Below are positions 22,452 to 34,591 of a stretch of 64,000 bases of DNA, piece after piece. The position numbers were made by a program, and so were the translations under genes. Location: contig NC_089591.1 in NCBI RefSeq assembly GCF_019320115.1, positions 19,198,502 to 19,262,501 of the forward strand, written 5' to 3'. How positions within the stretch are numbered: the first letter of the stretch is position 1; the number at the start of each line of letters is the position of its first letter. A model generated the notes under the pieces. The model did not search any database. It saw only the letters and a list, made by a program, of their open reading frames with translations, and was not told where the DNA came from. The stretch is from Miscanthus floridulus. Its lineage: Eukaryota > Streptophyta > Magnoliopsida > Poales > Poaceae.

Positions 22452-23869
22452 TTTGCTCATCTCGAGCAAATAGGTAAGTTTATTGGTTGTTGATCAGGAG
22501 TTGCTACTATGCTAGATATAATTCACCTGTGCTATGCCTATAACAAAGTATTCTTCCTCAATTTAAATAAGTTTGGCATTCTATCCATCCTTTTAACTTA
22601 ATCCAAGTCTTAGATGGTTTCAAGATAGAACAGTTTTAACAGAATTACAAATCATTCATTCTTTGATCAACCTTCTATCTAGAGGTTTTTAAAGGTTTTG
22701 TAAAATATAATGTAAGTTCCTCAAATGATTCACTCGATCGCTCAATGTGTATGATCCTCACCAAGGCATTTGATTGTTTTGCCTCCTTTTCATCCTATTT
22801 CCAAAAGGCTTTGAGTGGAGTTTTAGGTAGGTATGGATGAGAGGCATACTTACATCACATATGTTGTTAAGTCAAAAACCAGATCCAAGGAGATGCATGT
22901 CATACACTTTGATCAAGATGTGCAAGTGTGTGGAATATTTTCCTAATCCTAATATCTTTGGTACTCCTTTGATCAAAACTTTCTCTCTTTTGATTATTGC
23001 CTTAGAAGTATGGGCTATCTTTATTTCTTTCTTTTCAACACTTGGAACCTTCATGTGTTCTATTTTTTTCGTCTTCTCTTTTGCTATTTTGAAGAGCTTC
23101 ATGTGTCTCTCTTTTTTTGCATATCCCCATACTTCTTTTTTCGCATATGAAAACTTTGGAGAGAAAGACTCATGACAGTTGAATGGAGTTTTTATTTTTA
23201 GGTGGATGGAAAAAGCATGTTTTTGTGTAACTCTCAGTGTAAGAGTTAGCATTTTTATATGTGGGTGAACGTGAATCTTGATCATGGGTGCATGACGAGA
23301 ATCTCAACAAGGGTCACAACAATTTGACAAAACTCAATGTGAATATAATAGCATACGACTATGGTTTTGGAACTTGAATCATGTCATATGGCCATGGTAG
23401 GAATTCATAACCATTGAGGAACTTTGAATTTTAGTATTTTTAAAATGAAAACTCTGGATGTCAAATTTTTCTTAGAATAAAGTCATAGCATATTCTATTT
23501 ACCGTATCATAACTTGCAACAACTTAGAAAAGAATCATGCTTTTGCAACCCACAAGTTTCAAGTTTTAGGATAAGACATTTTAGCCAACAAACTTAAATC
23601 TTGGGGAATACTAAGTTACAGCCTAGGCATAGATGAATTATAGATAGAGCAACTATTCATCATTTTAACATAGGAGAAACTAAACATTCCTAAATCACAA
23701 ATGAGAGTGGAATAAATATTTTTGTTGTTTTTATCATATTTCATTTTTTGGAATTTTATTTTTTTATTTTTTAATGCTAATAATAAATATAGAAAATAAA
23801 TAATGTGAAAATTAAAATGCAGAAAATAAAAGATAGTACTTACCTCTATGGGGGTCCTCTCCTAAGCTA
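22452..23869 (-). other. 3' internal noncoding region of Athila-like element 2
   Basis: AT-rich region homologous in patches to 9297-10905. It has a 7-bp-stem hairpin at 23228-23248. Opposed frames at 22837-23175 and 22872-23285 are low-complexity and were rejected. Confidence 0.5.
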
Positions 23870-25463
23870 GCTCGTCGCCTACGGTCCGGGATTGTACCCA
23901 ATGGACCGCCAATATGCCACCTACATGTCAGTGTTGTTGCTTCAGCATCACGTTCATTTATGCCATCTGTTGTTGCTGCTGAAGCTGCCACTGGGTTGTA
24001 TCCTACACATGGGTGTTAAGTGTGTTTTGTATCTCACCAGTGTGTATTTCTAGTCCTTAGAGATAGGTGTTGACTGTCCTCCCATCCTGAGATAGATTAT
24101 TGTGGTTGCACAGGTGGAGGTAGACCCTCAGAGTCAGATGAGTGCATCGCCCATGCTATGGCTTCAGCCTCTACCCATCTGGATCATCCAACTTCATGCG
24201 TCTGTGGAGTATGCTCCCAACCGAGGTGGTACATGGGTGTGAACTATGGTACTTGCCTAGTCAGGAATGACTTCGGGTGGAACACCTAGGGCGTAGCTGG
24301 AAAAGGCTACGGCTGCGCCTGCTATGAGCTGCTTGCTTTGTTTCTGGCTCTGCTCCTTGTCATCCTGCAAGACACAGAACTTCTGCTAGCTTCCTCTTGT
24401 GGAACAAGAGGAAAGGTTAGCGTAGGGGAATTATACAAATGAAGATCTAGGTTAGGTAACGGGATTTCGTTTGTACACCCCTAGAAGAATAATGCAAGTT
24501 GTCCACCTGCATTGTGTTTCAAGTGATCCCTTATAACAAGTAATGCTCATCGATAATAAGGCATGGAGTTGAAATATATTCTACTTCATGATTTTCCATC
24601 ACACCAACATCAGTGGCAATACTGAGTGACAAGAGATGTACATGATATGGAAGTGGAAAATGTCTTTAACAATTCTAACCAGTGTTTGAATATTTCTTTG
24701 ACAGGAGCAATTTTAATCTTCTTGATCATGGCATAGAGTATTTTCATTTTCATCATTATGAACAACTCGAATATCTTGCCTAGAAAACAAAGTCATGGTG
24801 ATCCAATGATGCATGAGCCTAAGAGTGGGACATTGGATGTCCATGTTGTGGGTTGAAATTTTCCAACTACAACTTGACCCATAATTTCATTTCAGTGTTT
24901 ATGGCGATGAAAACCTCTAACAGCATGATCTATGTCAATTAAGCATCTTCATTGGAAACCTATGTGTTGATCAAGATCTTTCCAAGTGCAAAAATGTTCT
25001 TCAAACAAGCGGAAAGTAATTCCATTGTCAACTTCTTTTAGTGAGCATAAAAATTGAATGGTTAAGAGACAAGAACCTTGTTCCCAAATGGGATCAACTT
25101 CCTCCCATCCAATGGCTTTCCAAATAGAGGCAAATTCAACATCCATACCTATGGCTTGGAGAAGCAGTGGGGTTGTACAATAGCATGTGGTCGAACTCAT
25201 GGTTCTTGATGAGGTTGTAAGCTTCCATCCCCCGGCCTCTTTCCAAGTCAAGGTGGGGTGCATCATTAACCTCCATCGATTGTCCTTGCTCTTGCTCTTG
25301 TTCTTTTTCTTGCTCTTCTAGGTGGCATGGTTTCTTCATCTTCATGCATTAGGTTCTCTTCTTGCTCGGTGTAGCGTGAGCTTGAGCTTCCATGAGAGCG
25401 CTTCGGGCTTGATCACGTGACCTTCTTGATGGCACTAGTATTGACCTTCCCGAGCCTACCCAT
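23870..25463 (-). pseudogene. Env-position ORF of Athila-like element 2, broken
   Basis: The start at 25463 has a strong context (CACCATGGG on the minus strand) and gives MGRLGKVNTSAIKKVT, then a stop. Later frames read a basic stretch (PPRRARKRTRARAR), then EVNDAPHLDLERGRGMEAYN, followed by FASIWKAIGWEEVDPIWEQG and LLTIQFLCSLKEVDNGITF (to about 24950). The last readable part is a Gln-rich coil near 24060-23950. Order and wording match the ORF found between pol and the 3' LTR in grass Athila-type elements. Its function is unknown; the basic stretch could be a nuclear signal (inference). Multiple stops and frameshifts kill it. Confidence 0.6.
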
Positions 25464-25691
25464 GGTGAAAAACAACACTACAACAAGCGAAAACTCGGGC
25501 ATGGGTTAAGGGTTAGCACAAAAATAAAATGATGAACCCGAGAACTAGCTTGAGCTTGGCATTTTTGCAGAACTTTCTTGCACTAGAACTTGTTGGAAAA
25601 TGCTTGAAAGAAACTTGGGAGAAAGTGAGTTAGTGGGAGAGTGAAAATGAGAGTGTGAGAGGGGTGAGGAGCTCTCCCAGGACACCTCAGG

Positions 25692-25699
25692 TATTTATA
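25692..25699 (-). promoter_or_regulatory. Possible internal promoter before the env-position ORF
   Basis: Minus-strand CTATAAATACC is a consensus plant TATA box. About 30 bp downstream begins a CT-rich leader (CTCCTCACCCCTCTCACACT), and about 230 bp downstream is ATG 25463 in a good context. This is outside any LTR, so it could drive a separate transcript for the ORF. Confidence 0.45.
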
Positions 25700-25750
25700 G
25701 AGCAAAACCCTAAGAGGAGGAGGGAGAGGCAATGGCCAAGCGCTGCTGTC

Positions 25751-27215
25751 TATTGATGGTAGTTAACAACCATTATAAACCATCAATATAACATGCATAA
25801 GGGCATAAATATAATCACCAATACAGGTCTAGGGGTTTAAACAAACAAATTCCACAAGTTTTGGTGAATCTGTATTTTTTGCAGGGTTTATCTAGAAAAC
25901 CATCAAGGTAGACCAAGATGTCAGATTCAATTGCGCTTATCCAGTAGCGAAACAGACACCAGAAGGTTCTAGAAGACTAGAGAGAACTCCACACCAAAGC
26001 AGAGGACGAGATGCCGCCAGCCCCACCTATAGGCCAGCCAGCCCCTAGGCCCACCTATCAACCTCTCGTTATTATGTTGGTTCTCCACCGCTTCCTAGGT
26101 TGCATCTATGCCGTCCTTTAAGTCGGTTTGATCCAAGGGCTCATGTTGGACATCTAGCCTATATATACCAGCCCCTGGCACCCCCTAAGGCATATTGCAT
26201 AAGTCATTTGAGAAGATAGAAACCCTAATCATCCTTAGAGCTCCACTATATTCTAGGGCATAGCTAGTTAGGCTAGATCTAGAGGGAGGCAAGCAGGCTT
26301 CGCTTGGATTCCCTATCATGTCAAGAGCGTGGTTTGGTATAATCTTTGTACCCCTCTTTTGTACCTCCATTATTTTTATATGCTAGTTACAATTGTTATG
26401 ACAATATTAGTATTAATCTTACTCATGTTCTTTGTTATAATGTTCAATGTCTACTTTGATTATATACTTAGTATAGCTAGTTTATCATTATGTATGCATA
26501 AGTTCGTACAATGCTCACTCTAAAGTACATGGGATGGGTGGTCGACATTGTGTAAGCGTGGTGCTTATCCATTGTTTACCTATGGATACACCCTATATTC
26601 TGGGTCATATGGTAGATTGTGGATGTGACACTCCTATTGAGTCCTTTGTAGTCCACTCCTCGAATATAGTTGCAAGTAGGGTCCGGTTATGAAGGAAGAA
26701 CAAGCTTTGTTCTTAATCTTCCTTAGTAATATCCCTTGTATATGTATAGATATAAAGATAACCTTAGCCATGACTACTAGGTGTAATTGCACTAATCAAT
26801 GAATGCTTTGACTTGTAATTAAGAATAACTTAGGAATTATTCCTCTAATATTCTACCTGACCATGCTAATGTCATAGAAAGGAGTACTCTGAGTGATTTA
26901 TCATTATTGATGATCAATACTTATCATATGTATATCTTATCCTATGACTTACCTCTGTTATGAGTAGAATATTGGTTATGGTTACTTCTCCATCAATAGT
27001 ATAAGTTATCAATACATATCCATGCTAGACCTTCCCTATGGTAAAATATAAATAATGATACCTAGAATACTCTCGGGTGAAGTGCTATAATGGTATAATT
27101 ATCTATGCGCTTGCAGATCCTTTTCATTCATATATTTATATATTCTTCCTAGTCACATAAATTAATAAAGAACTACTTAGTATTATTCTAGTAGTAATGC
27201 TATGTAGTACCAACA
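25751..27215 (+). repeat. Third Athila-type LTR, plus strand
   Basis: Begins TATTGATGGTAGTTAACAAC, the counterpart of the minus-strand start of the element 1 LTR (TGTTGATGGTCGTTAACATC). It shares GGTCTAGGGGTTTA and CAAGTTTTGGTGAATCTGT with that LTR. TATATATACC near 26159 may be its promoter. It ends GTAGTACCAACA at 27215 and is followed by a PBS, so it is a 5' LTR. Its element is cut short at 27480 by the Tekay LTR. Confidence 0.65.
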
Positions 27216-27223
27216 AGCATCTC

Positions 27224-27241
27224 TGGCATCGTCACTAGGGA
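27224..27241 (+). promoter_or_regulatory. Degenerate tRNA-Asp-type PBS, first copy
   Basis: TGGCATCGTCACTAGGGA lies 8 bp after the LTR end. It is a worn match to the tRNA-Asp complement. Confidence 0.5.
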
Positions 27242-27333
27242 TGACAACCTAGTAAAGTAATGTTAGGAGATATAGTTTATAATAGGTGGCTACTAAACAA
27301 GTGACAAGTTAATAAATACCAACAAGCATTTCT

Positions 27334-27350
27334 TGTGTCGTTGCCGGGGA
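27334..27350 (+). promoter_or_regulatory. tRNA-Asp-type PBS, second copy
   Basis: TGTGTCGTTGCCGGGGA follows a second LTR-end-like ATACCAACA (27316-27324), 109 bp beyond the first. It is a better match than the first copy, so the true LTR end may be 27324. Confidence 0.6.
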
Positions 27351-27479
27351 AGGTAACTAGGCAAAGGAAGTATTTATAAACTTATACTTATTGATGTGAT
27401 CGAGGAAAACCATTGACATCTGCTCAAGCAAGCATACCCTTGTTCTGTCTACTTTTATATCTTATGTAGGGTAATGTAT

Positions 27480-30400
27480 TGTAACACCCTAGGTGTTAGG
27501 CTTGCACTTTTGCACTTGCATTGCATGAGCATAAGTATAAGCATCATTCATTCATATATGAGCATAAACATATGAAACATATGAAACATACCTTTGTTAT
27601 TCTATGTTGCAACGTGTGTATGCTTTATGGTCATGCTTGTTAATGCAAGTGGTTGATGTTGATCACTAAAACACCTTAGACACACTTAGGATGGTACATG
27701 AAACAAGTTTGGTATTCATGACATGGACCAAAACAGCCCCCAAGTCATAGTTATTCTAGAAACTCCAATTTTTATGATCCTACTTTGACCAAAGTTGAAC
27801 TATACCATGGAGTGTTTGCATGGCAGTGCACCCTTAATCAAAGTTGTATCTTATCTTATGTGGAACAAACTTAATTTAAGGGTCATGAGCCAATTCAGTG
27901 CCTAACATGGTCAAATATGGATCACAAGAATCAACAAAATGTTGTTTCTAGACTAGAAATTTTGCTAAGTCCAATATGCTGATTTCAGTTTCAAGTGCAC
28001 CACTTTGGAGCTTTGTAACTTGCTAACCATGACGAATTAGATGTTACTCCCTAAAGAAAAGTTGTAGATCTCACATAGCTCTACTACTTTCACTAATACC
28101 ATTTTCACTGATTCACCATGGCTTAGGAGATCTAGGGGCTTAAAGATCATGGGTTCAGTCAACTAAATCAGCACTTAGCCGATTTTGACGCCGACCGTGG
28201 TGGCCGACCGCGCGCAGGCCATGGTGGCCACCTGGTGGCCTTATGCTAGTGCTAGGCCCACTGGTCAGGCCAAAGGGGAGTGAAGAGGGAGGCGACGTCG
28301 CTGCTCCCTCCATTTCTCGCTCTCTCGCCCTCCATTGCCTCTCTCTCGCCCGCCAAGCGAAGCTGAGCGCCGCTCCATCGCCGTTGAGCTCACGCACCAC
28401 TGTCGCCACACCATTGCTCGATTCTTTGCACCCATAGCTCTGTTGTCCTTGCTCCACCTTGCCGACCCACTAAAACCTGCCTTTCAAGCCAAGGTGAGGC
28501 CCTCGGGCTGCGACATCACCGTGAATGCCATTGGCATCGTTGAGCTTGAGCTCACCGTGGCCATGCTCAATGGAGCCTTGTGTCATCTTTCTTCTCATGT
28601 TTGGGTTAGGTTAGAGCTAGGTCTAGCTCGAGGCAAGAGCCTATGGCTGATGCTGGCCTCGTCGGCGCTAGAACATGCGACCACTGTCGTGAGCCAAGAG
28701 CGCCGCTGCCATGCATGCCACCATGGTGATGCATGCCCGGTCCTCTTCCTCGCTCACTTCTAGATGTTAGGTCATAGCCACATGATGGTGAAGCTCATGG
28801 GAAAGACGAATGCATAATACCATTCCCCATCTCATCGGAACGCCACCACACCGTCATCGTGCTCGCGCCGCCTGTGCCACCATGCTCGCGGCCATGCCTC
28901 ACCGACTGCTACCACAAACCCCAATCTGAACCCTAGAGCTCCTCTATGTCACCATTGAGCCATAGCTGTGCTCATCCAAGCTTCCATGGCCACCGTTGAG
29001 CTAGCTCCGGCAAGCCCCTTGGCCGTCCGACCCCTCCAGTCGAGGTGCATGGTAATGGAGAGCATGTCAGTGCCGACTATGCCGCTGGAGACCTCACCGT
29101 CGGCGAGTTCGCCGCTTGTCAAGCTGGTGCTCTGCTCTGCCTCACTGATAGGTGGGACCCGTTAACCCACAGGGCCCAGCTGTCAGCGCCTGAGTGTGTA
29201 GTAGACCGGGTGTACATAGCATTTAGGGTTTAGTTTGTTTTTGTTTATTTTTCATAGATTTGAATACTAACTTGCAAAAATTATATCTAGAGATAGGAGT
29301 ATCCAAATGGGGTGAACCAAATTTTTTTAGATTCATCATGAAGAGTACTATTTGATAAAAATATGAATTATATTGCTTAGGGTATTTTCTGGGAGAATTA
29401 AATTGAGCAAGATAAGTGCTTTTAAAGTAGTTTATATCTTGTATAATGCATAACTTGAGCTAGGAAAGTGATAAAATTATGATTCCAATTTTGCTGATCT
29501 TGTGTTGACATGATCTAGCTAGGAAAAATACTAAACCTACAATAATCATACTTGAAATATGTTCTTCCTATTTAATCTTAATTAATTGCTAATTTCTAGT
29601 GAAATTAAATAGGGTAAGAATACATAACTTATGATCATGCAAAGTTTTACACAATATTATGGTGCTAGGATGAAAGTAATAAAAATATGAAATCTATTGT
29701 TTGACACTTTTCACGAGGCTAAACTATTTTTGCTAAAATAAGCCTATGCAACTTGTCATTTTTGTAGAGATGGCTATACTTATCCAAATGGCAACAAATT
29801 TGTACGATAGACTTTTGGGGTCATATGTAGGGATACTTTAATTTCTCAGAATTTAATGTGCACTTTTGATATATGTTCCTTATTTCACCTTAGTGTCCAA
29901 ATAAATTAATAAAGGCATTTAAATAATTTATTTGGGCTTGACAATTATGTTTTCTAAAGTGTATATGATGTCTATGAGCTGGTGGTACCATTGGTTGTGC
30001 CCAAATTTGATTGCTTGTATGCAGTGAAATATTAATTGCTCTATAATTCAATTATAGTGGCTGTTTTGGACAGTTTCTGTTGTTAAGTAAATTGCATGGG
30101 TAAAATGATGTTTGCTGTGAATCTTGTCAATAACAAAGTTGTATATAACTTACTTATATTGCTTGTGTCAAATTTTCATGACAATAGGCTAAATGGTTTG
30201 AGAGTTATAGCTGTTAGAAGTTAGTCTCCAGAAATGCTTATTCTCTGGAATTTGTGGATAGATCTAGGAAATTGCTTTGTTTGACCTTGATAGCCATTGA
30301 ATCATCTTGAGATGACTATAAGAAAGTTGTAGGTAGTTTTATAAGCTTTCCATAAAGTCCAAGATCATAGTATTTGGTTTTGTAGAACTCTAGATATGGC

Positions 30401-32390
30401 CAAAATAAGTAGCTACTATTTACAATCCTAGGAAATGACTGAGTCAAATTGTAATTGTTTGTCTTATGTGATGCTTGTGTAGATGCTTAGGCTAATTGAG
30501 ATGAGTTGTTAGCTACAGATTCTAAGCCTCTTACTGATGATGAATAACTTTACCTTAGGTTACTAGAACTTGGTGAGTGTATGTTTCTTGTACTATAGAA
30601 GAGATATGCACCTACTCAGTAAAGATCAACTAGAAGAAAGTTATACATCTACTTGGTCAACGAATGTTAAACTTATCATACATCTTGTGGATAACCTTGC
30701 TCTTGTGTATACACTTTATCATGTCATCTCATCTTTTATGCATTCATGATACTCATTTGTGCATATGCATACAATAGATTCCCCGGAAGGAGTGACACTA
30801 CTCGAGTTCGAACCCGAGCATCAGGAGGAGCAATAGGCAGCCCAGGAGCAGGAGGTTCAGGCAAAAGGAGGAGTCAACATGGAAGATCTTTTTGAGTGTC
30901 CTGACCGCCAACCTTCCTTGTTTCTGAAAGGCAAGCCCCGAAGCATTCTAAGCTTCCTATGTTTTCTAAATATCAACTTGAGTCCTTTTTTGTTGATTCA
31001 TTAAGTATTAGGGGTTGATTGGAACCACTTGTTGCATATACTTTTCTTGTCCAAACAAATATATCTTGAATCCTTTGTAGGTCTAGGATCGAATATATGC
31101 TTAGCCATACTGACTCTGGTAGAAGTCGTGTGATTTTTAGTCACCTACAATATATAGGTAGATATCTGGTCACGGTTGGCTATAATTGCTATCATGGAAA
31201 TAACCATGTGTTGATCAATAAAAAGGAGACCGGGCAGGATTGTGATAGAGAAGCAACAAGGTATGGAGGTCTTGGTGCCTATTTATCCTCGTCTGTGTCA
31301 GTTAAGGACCGATTCATTATATGTCCTCATGTCATGTTGAATGCATGTCTAGCACTTAGTTGGCCAGATAAGTAGTTCCAACCGCAAAGCCGAGTAGCTC
31401 AACTCAGGCCAGGACCCGGTAAGTGAAATTGTGCATATTGGAGGAAGTAAGGATGTGTGGGGAGCCAGTGGCGTGAGTACAAGGGCTGGCCAAACCTGAA
31501 CTTCCTGGCAGACTGTTAGTATCCCTAAGGGTGCAGCGCTGATCGGACCCTCAATTGTACCTGAGTTGTACCAAAGGTGACCTGATGCGACCTCGATGGG
31601 GGAAGTATGGGTTTGTGTTAGGAATAACTCCCTAGCTAGTTGGAATCAATTCAAGTCGTTGTCTCTCCTAGATAGTGAGAACTTGACTGAACAGCGACAA
31701 TGTAGCATTAATTGATGGAACTAATCTAGTACAGGTGCTAATCTAGAGATGCTTAATTGAATAGGTATTCAATTTGATGCTAAAGATATTAAATCTCCAA
31801 GTTATGTTACTTAAGCTTTTATGCAAAATGTTGTCAAGCTAACTCCATTGATAAAGCCTTGCATACTCCTTTGTGTCATATTATTTCTGGTTTACGACTT
31901 GTAAGTCTAGTTGAGTACATTCTCGTACTCAGGGTTTATTCTCTCTTGTTGTAGATGATATGATGTATCATGGGTACTGTAAGAACTGCCTTCATCCTGC
32001 CATGGATGAGGACTAAACCATGGGGCATGGTACTCTAAAGTTATCCTCTCTGTTATGCTTTTGCTAAAAATGACTGTGGTACTGGCATGTATTTGAACTA
32101 AGTGTGATGTTGATGTCAAACTACTTTGCTTCCGCTATTTGAACTTGGTTTGTAATAACTATATGAACTCCGATGTATGTGAGATACTTGTGAAATATTT
32201 GTGAACTGTGATATAACATGTGACTTGTTATGTTGAATCATGTACGATCTTGGTTTGTATGTTGGGTGGTTTGAGATCCTTCGTGATTTCATCAAACTAA
32301 CGGGTTTATATGGGCTCAAGTATGATAGTTTGATCGCTTTGGTGATTGCTATTGTACTTGTGCTCTTATAAATTGGATGGTTCTATTATA
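27480..32390 (+). repeat. 5' LTR of Tekay-type element A (4.9 kb)
   Basis: Begins TGTAACACCCTAGGTGTTAG and ends TTCTATTATA, followed after 2 bp by a Met-tRNA-type PBS. Like the LTR at 52776-56430, it has a GC-rich stretch (about 28190-29160), then a long AT-rich part, then a block with GGCAAGCCCCG and CTCAGGGTTTATT. The length is large but in the range of Tekay/Del elements. Frames at 28155-29233 and 31097-32319 are not supported as genes. Confidence 0.7.
30778..30930 (+). other. Exon-like open segment in Tekay A LTR
   Basis: A 153-bp segment between a splice-acceptor-like CATACAATAG and a GC-type donor-like AAAG/GCAAGC. One frame reads SPEGVTLLEFEPEHQEEQ, one stop, then EDLFECPDRQPSLFLK. 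The corresponding segment at 54932-55039 in the other Tekay LTR has the same frame phase and the same ending (K before GKPR). An upstream donor-like CCAAG/GTGAGG is at 28489-28499. Confidence 0.35.
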
Positions 32391-32392
32391 GC

Positions 32393-32404
32393 TGGTATTG
32401 GAGC
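32393..32404 (+). promoter_or_regulatory. Met-tRNA-type primer-binding site, Tekay A
   Basis: TGGTATTGGAGC is a worn form of TGGTATCAGAGC. It starts 2 bp after the LTR end. Confidence 0.65.
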
Positions 32405-33192
32405 AAGATTCAATACTAAACTTGTCATATGGGTATTTAAAACAAAGGTTTTGTTTTATAAAATCAGTTTGACAACTTATAGCTATATATATAGGTGTGT
32501 TAAAATCTGAATTTTAAATTTAGAGTGTGCCAGTGGTCATATCCTTTATGCCCAATTAAGGACTATTAGGTGGCTAAATAAGTACTAACATGGGGGTTTT
32601 TACTTTCATCGTCCATACGGCGTGCTATTGTATGGATGCCATTCACTTGAGTGGTAATGTATGGAACAATTGCTTCTATGCCCAAGGTAAGAGTGACAAG
32701 ACCGCAAGGGTGAGCGTGCGGTCTAAAGGGAGATGTAGCTTTGGTATTGTGGTATATATATGTCCCATATATATATACTAAGGTATTTCATTTTGGGTTA
32801 GCTTTGATACTGCTGTAGATGCATATTTATATGTATGTATGGGTATATATATATGGAAGTATTTAGTTGCAACCTAGAGCCTAGATTTACATTTTGGCAT
32901 ATATAATTGTTGGGTTGAGCTGAAATGAAATTCTTGTGCAGGTACATTAACAGCAAAATGTGTAACCCAATTAGTTACGTATATTGAGAGAACGTATGTA
33001 TGCCACCATGTATGTTGTTAGAATTTTAAAATTTTCCTAAGATTCGTGAGGACGTACGGGACGTGCATACATCATGTTCACTCATGCATTTACATTTTTG
33101 CATTCCTCCCTCACTTATAATTGCTTACCCCATTCATTAAATTTCCTCTCACGTATGATATCCTCTCACAAGAGTTGCACACTTGGATACAG
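32405..33192 (+). other. Untranslated leader of Tekay A
   Basis: AT-rich sequence between the PBS and the first ORF. It has TA-rich simple stretches near 32750-32860. No gene is seen. Confidence 0.4.
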
Positions 33193-34173
33193 ATGGTAGC
33201 ACCAAGAGCCCTACCTCACAGTGACATGTTCCTAGCTGTGTTTGGCACTCCTACCTTGCTGTGGAGGGTGCTAAACTTAGTTGGGTATGCTGAGCCACCC
33301 CGCTACTTCTAGAGGGAAGTGGTAGCTAAGGGGTAGCCGTGGTATGATGTGCGGGTGACCATTCTAGCCCATGCAGACAATCCACAGTGGCAAGGTTGGA
33401 GTATTGAGTCAGATGGGTAGTCTTCTTGGGAAGGTGTCCAAGTGGTAGCTTTGGAGGCACTAAGTGAGATCTATCAGGAGTTTGGTGATGAGCTCGTCAA
33501 TGGTCCAGCCAGAACCTTTCCCTGAGTGGATCCATCGATGACCGCTTGGATGCAGCCGAGCAGCAATGCACTATTGATAGACCGTGATGAGTGAGCAAAG
33601 AGCTCTAGTGCTACTATGAGCGCTATGTTTGTTGTCCTGAAGATGTTCTAATCCTACCAAGACAGCTACGTCAGCTGCATGCTAGAGTTCTAGCGAGCAT
33701 AGGCCGCACAACGCCAGCTGCTAGGGCATGTGTGCAGGCATCGGAGGGCAGTTAGAGAGGCTCAGTGGGAAAATGATAATGCTATTACAACATTGGAAGC
33801 TCATTGGGTTTAGTTGGTTAATGCTGTTGTAGAAAGAGGTGTAGCTATGGCAGAGATACAGGATGTCCGTGCTAAGAGGGATGAGGTCATTCTCCTTGCT
33901 GAAGCTAGGGAGGAAGCTAGAATCTGGACTATGTTTTAGGCTGCTAGATAGGCAACGGTGTTTGATCATAGAGAGCAGGAACTCATACACCAGATTGAGG
34001 AGCTTTAGCTAGATGTTCATCGTCTCAACAACATGGTGAACCCAATTCTTCCTCCAGCTCCAGCGGTGGAAGAAGATCCCAATGTGTTGATTGCTGAGGA
34101 CGATGGCATAGAGGTGGACCTCGAGGTTGAGCCTGAGGAGGAGGTCGAGCCTTTTGAGGATGACCACAGGTGA
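33193..34173 (+). pseudogene. Leader ORF upstream of gag, Tekay A, stop-riddled
   Basis: A single frame of about 326 codons from ATG 33193 to TGA 34171-34173 is interrupted by stop codons but shows no clear frameshift. The N-terminal ~115 residues look globular (FLAVFGTPTLLWRVLNLVGY, PWYDVRVTILAHADNPQWQG, LEALSEIYQEFGDELV). A helical coil-like part follows (EIQDVRAKRDEVILLAEARE; REQELIHQIEEL). The end is acidic (VDLEVEPEEEVEPFEDD). Gag begins separately at about 34592. The other Tekay element has an unrelated N-terminus at this place but also a coil and an acidic tail. The function is unknown. Confidence 0.5.
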
Positions 34174-34591
34174 TGATGTGTCCAACATCAACAGCGACCA
34201 CTCCAAGGCATAGCTTAGCTATAGTACCTAGCTAGATGTGCTAGCTCTCTATCTTCGATCCTTTATGTAATGAACTCATAATTTAGGTTTCGATCTCATG
34301 ATGTACTATTTGATGTAATCTCAGAACCTAGCATGTTTAATCTATGTCATTGTTGAACCTTAATAAATGTCCAGTTTGTGTGCTGGCAAGTATTTGGCAT
34401 GTACGAGAATGCATTACGTGATCGCTAAGTAATATAATTGATGATGTTTTGTTGTGGAAATGAATTATTATGCCTCTGTTTTATTGTATGAATGTAAATT
34501 CTCTCTAGTAAATTTATTTTGGCATAATTATATAATTCCTCTACAATTTTTCTGACATCATCAATAATTACTTCTGGTTGCAATTCTATAG

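Noticed and set aside
22872..23285. A 137-codon Lys-rich frame on the minus strand
   Set aside because: It is the complement of T-rich noncoding sequence in the Athila 3' region, with a low-complexity product and an equally long frame on the other strand.
28155..29233. Several GC-rich frames with Ala/Arg-rich products on both strands
   Set aside because: They fall in the GC-rich part of the Tekay A LTR, overlap each other, and have no counterpart product in Tekay B.
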